Part shown: piece by piece, positions 17,393-25,535 of the stretch
How positions within the stretch are numbered: the stretch's first letter is position 1
Layout: each line of letters starts with the position of its first letter
Source of the DNA: Lachnospiraceae bacterium oral taxon 500
GTDB lineage: Bacteria > Bacillota > Clostridia > Lachnospirales > Vallitaleaceae
Assembly: GCA_002999035.1 (NCBI GenBank)
Contig: CP027241.1
Span: 1,615,001-1,679,000, forward strand
DNA length: 64,000 bases
Direction: 5' to 3'
Made by a program: the position numbers and the translations under genes
The notes under the pieces: model-generated
Databases searched by the model: none
Told to the model about the DNA's origin: nothing
What the model saw: only the letters and a program-made list of their open reading frames with translations

Positions 17393-18010
17393 ATGAGAGA
17401 TGTAAAAGAACCTGAAATACGACGTGCAGAGATTATGGATGCTGCAATGATACTCTTTATGGAGAAAGGATATACTAATACAACAACTCAGGATATAGTT
17501 GATAAAGTAAATATATCAAGAGGGTTGTTATATTATCACTTTAAGAATAAAGAGGATATCTTATATTGTCTTGTAGAACAATATTCAGATAGACTACTGA
17601 AAGATATTTATATTATTGCTTATGATGAAGATAAAACTGCCATAGAAAAAATCAGATCTTTTATAGATGTCACAATTATATCTTCGGAAAATATTTCAGC
17701 AGAGGGTATAGTGCTACAAAAAACTGTTGACCTTAAAGAAAATCAATATATGATAGATAAGTTATCTCATAAACTTGTCGAAAAACTAACAATATATTTT
17801 GAAAAGATTATAAATCAAGGAATAACAGAAAAAGTTTTTTCTGTAAAATATCCATTAGAAACAGCAGAATTTCTTATGACAGCTTATGTTTTTGTTTCAA
17901 ATAACATAAGTATAAGATATCTAAAGAAAGAACCTGTTAATAGTTACTTAAATGCATTTAAGGTAATGCTTGAACAAAGCTTAAATACGAAAAAGCTCTT
18001 TAGTAATTAA
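17393..18010 (+). CDS. TetR-family regulator
   Basis: 205 residues. The N-terminal helix-turn-helix (TTTQDIVDKVNISRGLLYYHFKNKEDIL, about residues 30-57) is classical TetR; the rest is a ligand-binding helical domain. The start was set at 17393 behind AGGAGG; an upstream in-frame ATG lies inside the promoter. It most likely represses its own gene and the ABC transporter through the two identical operators flanking the gene, with the transporter substrate as a plausible inducer (inference). Confidence 0.88.
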   Translation: MRDVKEPEIRRAEIMDAAMILFMEKGYTNTTTQDIVDKVNISRGLLYYHFKNKEDILYCLVEQYSDRLLKDIYIIAYDEDKTAIEKIRSFIDVTIISSENISAEGIVLQKTVDLKENQYMIDKLSHKLVEKLTIYFEKIINQGITEKVFSVKYPLETAEFLMTAYVFVSNNISIRYLKKEPVNSYLNAFKVMLEQSLNTKKLFSN

Positions 18011-18042
18011 AAAAAGAATAGAATGTTTACAAGGAGAATAAT

Positions 18043-18096
18043 ATGCCGATAGCTACTGCTAAACAAGTTATCGGTTTTATTTCAAGGAATAACTGA
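18043..18096 (+). CDS. Possible 17-residue leader peptide
   Basis: AAGGAG then ATG, reading MPIATAKQVIGFISRNN and stopping inside the second TetR operator, 25 bp before the ABC ATPase gene. The same DNA contains CCGATA (18046-18051) pairing with TATCGG (18069-18074) and TTTT, a weak terminator. Good ribosome site, but no homology is recognised; it may be a translated leader, or chance within the tetR terminator. Confidence 0.3.
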   Translation: MPIATAKQVIGFISRNN

Positions 18097-18106
18097 CAAA
18101 TTGTCA
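18094..18106. promoter_or_regulatory. Second TetR operator, before the ABC genes
   Basis: TGACAA-A-TTGTCA, the same 13-bp inverted repeat as at 17344-17356, placed just upstream of the ATPase ribosome-binding site (GGAGGTGG). Binding here would block entry of RNA polymerase into the transporter operon or act as a roadblock. Confidence 0.65.
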
Positions 18107-18121
18107 ATGGAGGTGGAAATT

Positions 18122-18850
18122 ATGTTAGAGATAAAGAATTTTAGTAAATTCTATGGGAACAAAAAGGCTGTTGAAAACTTATCCATTTCAGTACAGTCTG
18201 GAGATATTTATGGATTCATTGGTGCAAATGGAGCCGGAAAAACTACAACGATAAAAGCGGTAGTTGGAATTCATGATTTTGAGAATGGAAGTATAACGAT
18301 TGACGGGCATTCTATTAAAGAAGAGCCTGTTATTTGTAAGAAAATAATGGCATACATTCCGGATAATCCGGATTTATATGAACATCTGACAGGATTTCAG
18401 TACATCAATTTTATTGCAGATTTATTTGAAGTTTCTACTGAAATACGCAGAGAAAGAATTCAGAGATACGGCGATTTATTTGAAATGACGAAACATCTTT
18501 CGGGAATGATATCTTCGTATTCACATGGCATGAAGCAAAGAACGGCGATTATTTCTGCACTGGTGCATTCTCCAAAGTTACTAATTTTAGATGAACCTTT
18601 TGTTGGACTTGATCCGAAAGCAACTTTTCTACTAAAGAAAATAATGCACGAATGCGTATCAGATGGAGGAGCTATTTTCTTTTCAACACATGTATTGGAT
18701 GTTGCAGAAAAATTATGTAATAAAATTGCAATTATAAAAAATGGAAAGTTAATTGCGAGCGGAAATACAGAAGAAGTCAAAGGCAATAAATCTTTGGAAA
18801 CTTTTTTCATGGAGGTGCAGGATAATGAGCAAAATTTGGATACTAATTAG
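18122..18850 (+). CDS. ABC transporter ATP-binding protein
   Basis: 242 residues with Walker A GANGAGKTTT, Q-loop region, signature SYSHGMKQR (a variant of LSGGQ), Walker B LLILDEPFVGLD and the switch His in FFSTHVLD. This pattern is typical of ATPases paired with large separate permeases (BcrA/YtrB-like). Start set at the ATG behind GGAGGTGG rather than the TTG inside the operator. Overlaps the permease gene by 26 bp. Likely exports an antimicrobial or lipid-like substrate; this is inferred from family and TetR control. Confidence 0.88.
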   Translation: MLEIKNFSKFYGNKKAVENLSISVQSGDIYGFIGANGAGKTTTIKAVVGIHDFENGSITIDGHSIKEEPVICKKIMAYIPDNPDLYEHLTGFQYINFIADLFEVSTEIRRERIQRYGDLFEMTKHLSGMISSYSHGMKQRTAIISALVHSPKLLILDEPFVGLDPKATFLLKKIMHECVSDGGAIFFSTHVLDVAEKLCNKIAIIKNGKLIASGNTEEVKGNKSLETFFMEVQDNEQNLDTN

Positions 18851-20381
18851 AGCACAATTGATAAATTTCTTTCCGATCAACGAAATGAAAGAGCCGGGAA
18901 ATAAAAAACAAAGTTCAATTGTTATTGCAAGTTTTGGAATAATAACTCTTGCTATATTTTTCTTTGTTTATAATATCATAACAGCCAAAACATTGGTACA
19001 ACTGGGACAGCAGGAGTTGATACCGGCATATATGGTATCGGTATCAAGCTTTGCAATATTATTTTTGACAATATTTTATTCGAATGGGATTTTATTTGGC
19101 AGTCGTGATATGGAAAATCTTTTGTCATTGCCTGTAAAAAGTTCGGATATTATAAGCAGCAAGTTTATGTTTATGTATTTATTGAATTTTTTAATAGGAT
19201 TGATGTTTATGCTTCCGGGGGGAATTGTTTGGGTGTTAAACGGAAGTTTAAATGCATTACAGATTATATTGTATTTTACTTCCATAATTTTTGTTCCGTT
19301 GATACCTATGTGTATAGCAGCATGTATGGGAATCATTATTGTTGTTGCTTCATCTTTCTTTAAGAGAAAAAATGTTATTGCTTTAATTTTTTCATTTGCA
19401 ATGATAGGGATAATTGGATATATTGCAGTGTCAGCTATGAAATCAGGTAATGAAAATAGTATTGGGATTATGCTTTCTAAGCAAATTACCGGATTGTACC
19501 CGTTATCTAAGCTATTTATGGAATACTATAATTTTCCAATGTACATTGGAGTAGGATTATTTATTGTTCTTTCAATAGTATTTTTTTATATATTTGCCAA
19601 AGTGGTTTCATTGAAGTATGGGTTGCTTAATACTCTTGCTAAAACAACAACAAGATATTCTGACAACAAAAATTCGAATAATAGAAAATCAGTATTTTTT
19701 GCCCTATATAAAAAAGAAATGGGACGATTTCTAAATTCATATATGGCAGTATTGAATGCAGGTCTTGGTGTAATACTTTTATGTGTTTTCAGCATATTTC
19801 TTCTTTTTAATTCTTTACAACAAATAGGGGAATATTCGGGAATCGAAAATGTTAATGAATATCTTTCAAATTTTGCTCCGATGTGTATTGCTTCAATGTT
19901 TTTACTTAGTTGTCCGGCAGCATTTTCCATATCTTTAGAAGGTAAAAATGTTTGGATTTTGCAAAGTTCTCCTATTAGGGTAAAAACGATTTTAAATTCT
20001 AAGATTGCAGTAAATCTTACGCTTCATTTAATTGGATATATTGTTTCTGTGTTTATATTTTTGCTAAAGCTTGATATGGACATTATTCAAACCATCAGCT
20101 TAATAATTGTTCCTATTTGTTATTCCGTTTTTATAACAGTGATTGGAATTTCTTTGAATAAAAAATTTCCCAACTTTGAATGGGAAAGTGAGATGATGAT
20201 AGTAAAACAGAGTATGCCTGTTATTGTGTCTGCAATTATTGGAATGGCTGCGTTAGTTATACCAATTCTTCTCCATTGGTTTTTGCATTTTCCTATATTA
20301 TTAACATTGTTAGGAGTAGCATTTATTTTGCTTATTATTGCAGGTGGTGTTTATATAAAAACTTGTAAATTAAATTTTTAG
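18825..20381 (+). CDS. ABC transporter permease
   Basis: 518 residues, highly hydrophobic, with about twelve membrane segments in two halves separated by a soluble loop near residues 285-310 (ATTTRYSDNKNSN region follows a hydrophobic block). Start ATG lies 8 bp past GGAGGTG and inside the ATPase gene, indicating a coupled two-gene transporter. Resembles the large permeases of bacitracin or lantibiotic-type exporters in organisation, but no substrate can be read from sequence. Confidence 0.82.
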   Translation: MSKIWILIRAQLINFFPINEMKEPGNKKQSSIVIASFGIITLAIFFFVYNIITAKTLVQLGQQELIPAYMVSVSSFAILFLTIFYSNGILFGSRDMENLLSLPVKSSDIISSKFMFMYLLNFLIGLMFMLPGGIVWVLNGSLNALQIILYFTSIIFVPLIPMCIAACMGIIIVVASSFFKRKNVIALIFSFAMIGIIGYIAVSAMKSGNENSIGIMLSKQITGLYPLSKLFMEYYNFPMYIGVGLFIVLSIVFFYIFAKVVSLKYGLLNTLAKTTTRYSDNKNSNNRKSVFFALYKKEMGRFLNSYMAVLNAGLGVILLCVFSIFLLFNSLQQIGEYSGIENVNEYLSNFAPMCIASMFLLSCPAAFSISLEGKNVWILQSSPIRVKTILNSKIAVNLTLHLIGYIVSVFIFLLKLDMDIIQTISLIIVPICYSVFITVIGISLNKKFPNFEWESEMMIVKQSMPVIVSAIIGMAALVIPILLHWFLHFPILLTLLGVAFILLIIAGGVYIKTCKLNF

Positions 20382-20400
20382 TTTAAGGAGGCGATGTTCT

Positions 20401-20619
20401 ATGAAAAAAAGATTTTTAAAAGATGTATTGGTGTTGATAGGGATAATGTTTGTAATATTTATTGTTTGCATATTTCTCCCAGAGAAAATTCCTGTTCATT
20501 TCAATGCAAAAGGAATCCCCGATATGTTTGCTAATAAATATTATCTTCTATTTGCTGCGGTTATTCCATATTCTGCATATTGGAAATTCGTACGAGGAAG
20601 AAAAAATAAAAATAAATGA
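20401..20619 (+). CDS. Small DUF1648-like membrane protein
   Basis: 72 residues: one N-terminal helix (VLVLIGIMFVIFIVCIFLP), then the DUF1648 signature IPVHFNAKGIPD, then a second hydrophobic segment. AAGGAGG precedes the ATG. Its stop overlaps the ATG of the GntR gene (ATGA). Shorter than typical DUF1648/SdpI-related proteins, so it is either a minimal form or a truncation. Context suggests an accessory of the transporter and its second regulator. Confidence 0.7.
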   Translation: MKKRFLKDVLVLIGIMFVIFIVCIFLPEKIPVHFNAKGIPDMFANKYYLLFAAVIPYSAYWKFVRGRKNKNK

Positions 20620-20969
20620 ATGTATATCTATATTTGCAAATTGCTTCAGCGTTAAGAGTGTCTATTTTAAGAGGCGATTATATTACGGAACAACAGATGC
20701 CACCTATAAGGGCTTTAGCACAGAGGGAGGGATGTAATCCTGCAACAGTTCAAAAAGCTTTAAAAGTTCTTGAGAAACAGGGACTGATTGTTAGTCGTGG
20801 AAGTAAAGGATATTTTGTTATTGAAAGTGATCAGAAAATAATTGAGTTAAGAAATCAGGATTCGAATACACTAACAAAAATGTTGTTGGAAAAACTATAT
20901 GAGTTAGGATTTTCGGATACTGAGATAATCAAGATGTTTGAAGAATATGTTGCAACTAAAAATAAATGA
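20616..20969 (+). CDS. GntR-family regulator (YtrA type)
   Basis: 117 residues. The winged helix (about 1-75) has MPPIRALAQREGCNPATVQKAL and LEKQGLIVSRGSKGYFV; the short helical tail is typical of the YtrA subgroup that regulates ABC transporter operons. The overlap with the DUF1648 gene suggests a single operon ABC ATPase-permease-DUF1648-GntR controlled by both TetR (upstream) and this protein. Confidence 0.85.
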   Translation: MNVYLYLQIASALRVSILRGDYITEQQMPPIRALAQREGCNPATVQKALKVLEKQGLIVSRGSKGYFVIESDQKIIELRNQDSNTLTKMLLEKLYELGFSDTEIIKMFEEYVATKNK

Positions 20970-21261
20970 TTAACATGGAAAAACTAATCTAAGAAGGGAG
21001 AAAGATTTGATTTATATAAGTTTTATGGAGGGATAAATAATGGGAACATCAAATTCTGTTATTAGCATAAGATATATTTATCCTTTTTTATGTTTGTAAT
21101 TGCTTACACATAGCAATATCATTTTATCAAAACCAACAAAGTAGAAAATCATATAAAGTATTAGTTTTTAACCTAAGAGGACATTTTACGCCAAAGTGTA
21201 GAAGTCCTCCTTTTTTATTCTCAAAAAGCAAAATCAGAGAATAGAAAAGGAGGAATACTGG
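20970..21261. other. Gene-poor stretch with remnant ORF and terminator
   Basis: Contains a ribosome site (GGAGGG) and a 19-codon ORF at 21041 (MGTSNSVISIRYIYPFLCL) that looks like a decayed gene start. GAGGAC (21177-21182) pairs with GTCCTC (21204-21209) followed by six T: a rho-independent terminator for the upstream operon. Nothing else recognised. Confidence 0.5.
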
Positions 21262-21684
21262 GTGGATAAAGATAAAAGAGAATATTTCATTTATGTCAAA
21301 GGAAAAGCGGTTAAGGTAAGTGAAGAAGTATATAAAGCCTATTGGAAGATAACCGAGCATGAAAAATACCTTATCAAGAAAGATTGGAAAAACAATGTAA
21401 TACCGTTTTCAGCACTGGATTATGACGGACACTTTGTAGACAATATCATAGATGAAAGAGTAGACTTAGAAAAAATTGTAGAGGTCAAAATGCAGATTGA
21501 AGAATTAAACAAGGCGTTGGCAACACTCACAAAAAAAGAAAGAGAGCTGATAGAAGCCATTTTCTACAAAGAAGAAAGTCTAAGGTCGATTGGTAAAAAA
21601 GAAAAAGTAAGCTATCAAGCAATCGGAAAAAGGAGGGACAAGATTTTAGAAAAACTAAGAAAACTTTTAGAAGATAAATTCTAA
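21262..21684 (+). CDS. Sigma-70-like (Orf7-type) regulatory protein
   Basis: 140 residues from a GTG behind AAAAGGAGG. The C-terminal part (about 85-135, LTKKERELIEAIFYKEESLRS) with IGKKEKVSYQAIGKRRDKIL is a sigma region 4-like helix-turn-helix; the N-terminal part begins with YFIYVKGKAVKVSEEVYKAYW, as in Tn916 Orf7-like proteins and relatives. Likely a regulator of the mobilization and replication genes downstream. Confidence 0.75.
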   Translation: MDKDKREYFIYVKGKAVKVSEEVYKAYWKITEHEKYLIKKDWKNNVIPFSALDYDGHFVDNIIDERVDLEKIVEVKMQIEELNKALATLTKKERELIEAIFYKEESLRSIGKKEKVSYQAIGKRRDKILEKLRKLLEDKF

Positions 21685-21690
21685 AAAATG

Positions 21691-21736
21691 CTGAAAGGTT
21701 AAGTATCAAAGAAAGGTGCTTAGCCTTTCTTTGTTT
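21691..21736 (+). terminator. Hairpin after the sigma-like gene
   Basis: GAAAGGTTAAG (near 21693-21703) pairs with CTTAGCCTTTC (21719-21729), followed by T-rich TTTGTTTGG. Likely terminator or attenuator before the DUF3847 gene. Confidence 0.5.
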
Positions 21737-21770
21737 GGAACACAACAATATTGAAATGGAGGAATGAAAA

Positions 21771-22145
21771 ATGAAAGAGTTAGAAAATGTAATGAGCCAG
21801 TTGGAAAAAGAAACTAAGAAAAAAGAACAGGCGGAAAACAAAATCAAGCAACTAAGACAAAAGAAATCACAGCTAAAAAGAAAGGCGGACACGAAACGAA
21901 AAGTAGAAAAAGGAGGCGTGTTTGAGAAATTTGAAAAACAGATAACCGGAGTAGAAGAAAATACAGATAATGATTTAATCTATGCCTTTTTAGATTATGT
22001 ACTTTCTGATAATCGAAATAGAGAAAAGCTAAAAGAACTTACAGAAATTCATTTAAGAGAAAAAGAAATCTCATTAGAAGAAAATCCAAATCTTGAAGAA
22101 GAAAACACAAATGATAATTTTGAAGAACCGACTGATGAAGAATAA
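21771..22145 (+). CDS. DUF3847-like mobilization-associated protein
   Basis: 124 residues, N-terminal coiled coil with basic patch (ENKIKQLRQKKSQLKRKAD), then GVFEKFEKQ and an acidic C-terminus. DUF3847 proteins regularly precede MobA/MobL relaxase genes and may be relaxosome accessory proteins by position. TGGAGG precedes the ATG. A strong terminator follows. Confidence 0.65.
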   Translation: MKELENVMSQLEKETKKKEQAENKIKQLRQKKSQLKRKADTKRKVEKGGVFEKFEKQITGVEENTDNDLIYAFLDYVLSDNRNREKLKELTEIHLREKEISLEENPNLEEENTNDNFEEPTDEE

Positions 22146-22178
22146 GAAAAACAGAAAATGTATTAGGAATTGAGATGG

Positions 22179-22214
22179 AGCAAAGTGAGAAACATTTTAA
22201 CACTTTGCTTTTTT
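22179..22214 (+). terminator. Rho-independent terminator
   Basis: AGCAAAGTG (22179-22187) pairs perfectly with CACTTTGCT (22201-22209), followed by a run of T. Closes the DUF3847 transcript ahead of the oriT region. Confidence 0.8.
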
Positions 22215-22235
22215 GTGGATTTAAAAATCTACAAA

Positions 22236-22400
22236 AAGCAAAGTTCACAGGGGTCTAAGGGGGAGTAGCCCCCTTGAACAAATAAAAATGCTTTAGCGTT
22301 TTTGTTTCCTTAGCGGAGCGTATAGCTTTCCGCAGGAACGCAAAGCACCGAATGTAGTCGGTGTATCTTTGCGCCCTTTGAAAAAGGGAGTAAAGATACC
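22236..22400. other. oriT: Predicted oriT (MobQ-like) of the topB element
   Basis: CACCGA (22346-22351) pairs with TCGGTG (22358-22363) and is followed at once by TATCTTTGCGCCCT (22364-22377). MobQ/RSF1010-type origins have a hairpin followed by a nick region ending in TGCGCCCT, and the relaxase encoded just downstream is of the MobA/MobL (MobQ) family. Further hairpins (GGGGGAGTAGCCCCC near 22260) lie upstream. The nick position is inferred from the family. Confidence 0.65.
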
Positions 22401-22537
22401 TTTCAACATCAGGATATTAAAATATGAAAATTAAATAATGGATAAAGATAAGCAGATAGAAAATTATTAAAGAAAATCTATCTGCTTTTCTTATGCCCGA
22501 AAATACAAAAATCATAAATCAAAAGGAGCGAAAAAGA

Positions 22538-24181
22538 ATGGAAATCAAAAGTTTGCATACCCATGTAGATATTGTTACAAGGTCAAAGGGACATAGCGTA
22601 ATTGCAAAAGCTGCATATAATGCAAGAGATAAATTACAAGATGAATACTATGGAAAAACACATGACTATTCTAAAAAAGAAGACCTTGTATTTTCAAAAA
22701 TCTTTCTGCCGGAACATATCCCAAAAGAGTTTTCAAACAGAGAATACCTATGGAATAGTGTTGAAAAAATCGAAAAAAGTAAAAACTCACAACTTGCAAG
22801 AAATCTACTCTTTGAATTGCCAAGAGAATTAAATGAACAGAACAGAATAAAGTTAATCAGCGAATTTATAGAAGAAAACTTTACTTCGAAAGGTATGATA
22901 GCGGACTGTAATATTCATAATCCTATGGCAAGCGATCATGAAGAACAACCACACGCACATATCTTACTTACCCTAAGAGAAATGGATAGTGAGGGAAAAT
23001 GGAAACCGAAATGCAGAAAAGAATATATCCTTGATGAAGACGGAGAAAAGATAAAACTGAAAAGCGGAAACTATAAATCAAGAAAAGTAAACTTAAATGA
23101 TTGGAACGAACCTGACAAAGCAAAAGAGTGGAGAGAAAACTTTTCAAAAAAAGCAAACGAATATTTAGCAAGGAACAACATAGCTAAAAGGATAGATCCA
23201 CGCACCTTTGAAGAACAAGGCAGAGAAGAACTCCCGCAAATCCATTTAGGAACAAGCAGTTACCAAATGGAGAAAAAAGGCATACAGACAGAAAGAGGGA
23301 ACCAAAACAGAAAAATCATCGCCTTGAATTTAGAATTTAGAAAATTAAAAGAGGAGCTATCCAAACTTACAGCTTGGATAGGCTCGTTACTTGGAAGTCT
23401 GCAAGTAAAATATGATGAATACAAACAGGAGAAAAAAGAAGAATATGAGAACAAGGCGGAACTCTTTAATCTCTATGAGTACATCAGTATTTATTATGAC
23501 TTACAGGGAGAAAAAGCAAGAAAGCTAAACCCCTATGTAAGCAACAAAAAGATAGGTGCAGACTTAAGACGATTTTCAAAGGCAAGAATATATCTGAAAG
23601 ACAATAACCTTAAAACCATAGCAGACCTACAAGAAAAGATAAGCACATTACAATCCCAAAATAAGAAGATTAGTCAAGACATCAAAGTCAAAACCCAAAG
23701 AATAGAAACACTTCATCAGTGCCTTGTCTATGCAGACATCATCAAAGCAAACAGAAAGGTTTATGAGGAGTGGAAAGGTAAAACCTTTTTGTTCAAAGAT
23801 AGCTTCTACAATGTCCATCAAGAGGAAATCGACAAATACCAAAGAGCAAAAGGACGGATTGAAAAACTAAGCGGTGAAAGTGCCTTAAAGCCAAAGAGTT
23901 GGAAGAAAGAGATTGAAAGCCTTGAACAAGAGATAAAGAACTTAAACCGTCAATCTCAGCGAATAAAAGACGAATACGAGCAAATCAATCATATCAAGTA
24001 TGCCGTAAAAACCGTCAATGATGATTATGGAATAGACCTATCCATTGAGATTGATAAGGCAGTCAAGAGAGGAGAAAAACCGAGTGTCATTGCTCAGATT
24101 AAGAAGTACCAAGAGCAACAAGAAGCCTATGAAAAACGAAAGGAAAGGACAAAAGATTATTACAGGAATGAGGAAAGATGA
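22538..24181 (+). CDS. MobA/MobL (MobQ) relaxase
   Basis: 547 residues. The N-terminal relaxase domain (to about 230) contains the candidate catalytic Tyr27 in AAYNARDKL and the metal-binding HUH pair His139 and His141 in QPHAHILLTLR. The long C-terminal half is coiled coil and basic. It nicks oriT and pilots the strand through a helper channel such as that of ICE1 or ICE2. Start set at the second ATG because AAAAGGAGCG precedes it; the upstream ATG (22493) lacks a site. The oriT-like sequence lies immediately upstream. Confidence 0.9.
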   Translation: MEIKSLHTHVDIVTRSKGHSVIAKAAYNARDKLQDEYYGKTHDYSKKEDLVFSKIFLPEHIPKEFSNREYLWNSVEKIEKSKNSQLARNLLFELPRELNEQNRIKLISEFIEENFTSKGMIADCNIHNPMASDHEEQPHAHILLTLREMDSEGKWKPKCRKEYILDEDGEKIKLKSGNYKSRKVNLNDWNEPDKAKEWRENFSKKANEYLARNNIAKRIDPRTFEEQGREELPQIHLGTSSYQMEKKGIQTERGNQNRKIIALNLEFRKLKEELSKLTAWIGSLLGSLQVKYDEYKQEKKEEYENKAELFNLYEYISIYYDLQGEKARKLNPYVSNKKIGADLRRFSKARIYLKDNNLKTIADLQEKISTLQSQNKKISQDIKVKTQRIETLHQCLVYADIIKANRKVYEEWKGKTFLFKDSFYNVHQEEIDKYQRAKGRIEKLSGESALKPKSWKKEIESLEQEIKNLNRQSQRIKDEYEQINHIKYAVKTVNDDYGIDLSIEIDKAVKRGEKPSVIAQIKKYQEQQEAYEKRKERTKDYYRNEER

Positions 24182-24422
24182 AGTCCTGAAATGGGATACC
24201 ATTTAAGGGGGGTGAACAAATCGTTCACTCCTACAAGCAGACGCACTGTTTCAGTGAATAAGGTCTGTATACCCATTTTAGGAACGCAGATATAAAGCAG
24301 AGTCCTTGTTTTAGGGACTTGCACAAAAACGAAGGGTGTCGTAAATCACGACTTCCTTAAAGACTATGAGGGGAGTAATGATTTGTTACTCCCTTTTGCG
24401 TAAGAAAAGAAAGGAGAGAAAA
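24182..24422. other. Structured leader/origin-like region
   Basis: A gene-free stretch with several hairpins in a row: GTGAAC/GTTCAC, CACTG/CAGTG, GTCGT/ACGAC, and GGGAGTAA (24371-24378) with TTACTCCC (24386-24393) followed by TTTT. It precedes the replication protein gene, so a regulatory RNA leader or a replication origin is plausible; no iterons are evident. Confidence 0.35.
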
Positions 24423-25142
24423 ATGGCAGAAAGACGAATGTTTTCCAAGTCCGTTATCTGGTGCGATATGTTTTTAGAAATGCCTTTATCCTCACAGGCA
24501 CTTTATATGCACCTGAATATGAGTGCCGATGATGATGGATTTGTAGGCAATCCCAAAACAATCTTGAGAATGATAGGAGCAAGTGAAGATGATTTTAAGA
24601 TATTAGTTACCAAAGGCTTTGTGATTGTATTTGAGAGCGGAATTATTGTGATTACCCATTGGAAACGAAACAACTACATTCAGAAAGATAGGTACAAGGG
24701 GACAATCTATAAAGACGAAAAAAGCTATCTAAACATCAGTAACAACAATCTTTACGAGAAAACGGAGCGTATCTGTATCCAAAATGTATCCGATTTGGAT
24801 ACACAGGATAGGATAGGTAAGGATAGGTTAGATAAGGGTAGTATAGATAAGGGTAGAGGAGAAGAAGAAAGCCCCCCACCCCCAAACTCAAAAACCTACG
24901 GGGAATTTCATAATGTCAAATTAAGCGATGAAGAATATCAAAGACTAAAGGAAAAGTTAAAAAGCCACACAAACACAATGATTGAAAAACTGTCAAGATA
25001 TATCAAGAGTACAGGAAAGACATATCAAGACCACTATGTAACTATCCTTAATTGGTATGAACAGGATAAAGAAAAACTATCACAGAAAAAGACCGGCAAG
25101 ATTCCGACTATTGAAGATTATGACAAGGGAGAACATTTATAG
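24423..25142 (+). CDS. Replisome organizer-like replication protein
   Basis: 239 residues. The N-terminal domain (MFSKSVIWCDMFLEMPLSSQ) with ALYMHLNMSADDDGFV is the winged-helix start of phage/IME replisome organizers; a linker of repeated acidic/basic units (DRIGKDRLDKGSIDKG) and PPPP precedes a short C-terminal DnaD-like part. Start chosen at the ATG behind GAAAGGAGAG. Expected to initiate replication of the excised element. The linker DNA is simple-repeat-like (GATAGG/GATAAG units). Confidence 0.75.
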   Translation: MAERRMFSKSVIWCDMFLEMPLSSQALYMHLNMSADDDGFVGNPKTILRMIGASEDDFKILVTKGFVIVFESGIIVITHWKRNNYIQKDRYKGTIYKDEKSYLNISNNNLYEKTERICIQNVSDLDTQDRIGKDRLDKGSIDKGRGEEESPPPPNSKTYGEFHNVKLSDEEYQRLKEKLKSHTNTMIEKLSRYIKSTGKTYQDHYVTILNWYEQDKEKLSQKKTGKIPTIEDYDKGEHL

Positions 25143-25267
25143 TTATCCTATAAGGCGGTGTAAAGGCATTTTTAGAGCGTTAAGACTAAAAGAGGTATCA
25201 AAGTATACCTAAGATAAAAATTAAGCTTTAAAACTCGATTTATCCCTTAATCAAATAAAAATATTTA

Positions 25268-25308
25268 GAGTGATTAGAAAAATAAAAGTCTAATCGCTTT
25301 TTTTTATT
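25268..25308 (+). terminator. Terminator before tnpW
   Basis: GTGATTAGA pairs with TCTAATCGC (7 of 7 core pairs plus G-T), followed by eight T. The remaining gene-free DNA from 25143 shows nothing else. Confidence 0.65.
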
Positions 25309-25329
25309 GCAAGGAAAGGAGCAATGCAA

Positions 25330-25509
25330 ATGACAGATGTGAAAAGCAAAGCTGAAAATACATTCCATAAAAAGATTGGAAAAACAAATTATAAAGTTAC
25401 AGTACATTTCAGCGAAACAAGTAATGAAACAATTACAGATAAAATAAATAGGCTTATTCAAAAAGAATGTGAATATATGAGTTATAAAAAAGGCGAAGAA
25501 ATTTCTTAA
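25330..25509 (+). CDS. tnpW: TnpW-family protein of the topB element
   Basis: 59 residues: HKKIGKTNYKVTVHFSETS, then ETITDKINRLIQKEC, the TnpW pattern of a beta-strand pair followed by a helix. The second of two close ATGs was used because GGAG is then about 8 bp away. It is the last gene before the right end; a -35-like TTGACA lies just downstream of it, pointing outward. Confidence 0.7.
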   Translation: MTDVKSKAENTFHKKIGKTNYKVTVHFSETSNETITDKINRLIQKECEYMSYKKGEEIS

Positions 25510-25515
25510 ATACCC

Positions 25516-25535
25516 TTGACAAAAGCTATCAGAGG
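25516..25535 (+). promoter_or_regulatory. Right end with outward -35; half of a circular-joint promoter
   Basis: TTGACA (25516-25521) lies 12 bp from the GA end. In the circular form the left end follows, giving a 17-bp spacer and TATTCT (15400-15405), directly upstream of the recombinase gene. In the integrated state the bases at the -10 position (CACTTT, from topB) are poor. The circular joint of Tn4451 is known to create a promoter for tnpX, so this reading fits the family. Confidence 0.6.

Larger units (their letters stand above)
15395..25533. mobile_element. 10.1-kb Tn4451-like mobilizable element in topB
   Basis: Both junctions read CAGAGG (left at 15391-15396, right at 25530-25535). 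Deleting the segment between the two GA dinucleotides restores the topB frame exactly. Contents: large serine recombinase at the left end, TetR with ABC transporter, GntR, sigma-like protein, DUF3847, MobA/MobL relaxase with a MobQ-like oriT, a replication protein, and TnpW at the right end. GA-flanked ends and TnpW identify the Tn4451/TnpX group; relaxase plus oriT without transfer genes makes it mobilizable rather than self-transmissible. Confidence 0.9.

Noticed and set aside
24800-24860. Short GATAGG/GATAAG repeat run as a possible iteron or CRISPR-like array
   Set aside because: It is a simple repeat encoding the linker of the replication protein; units are too short and irregular for CRISPR, and no spacers exist.
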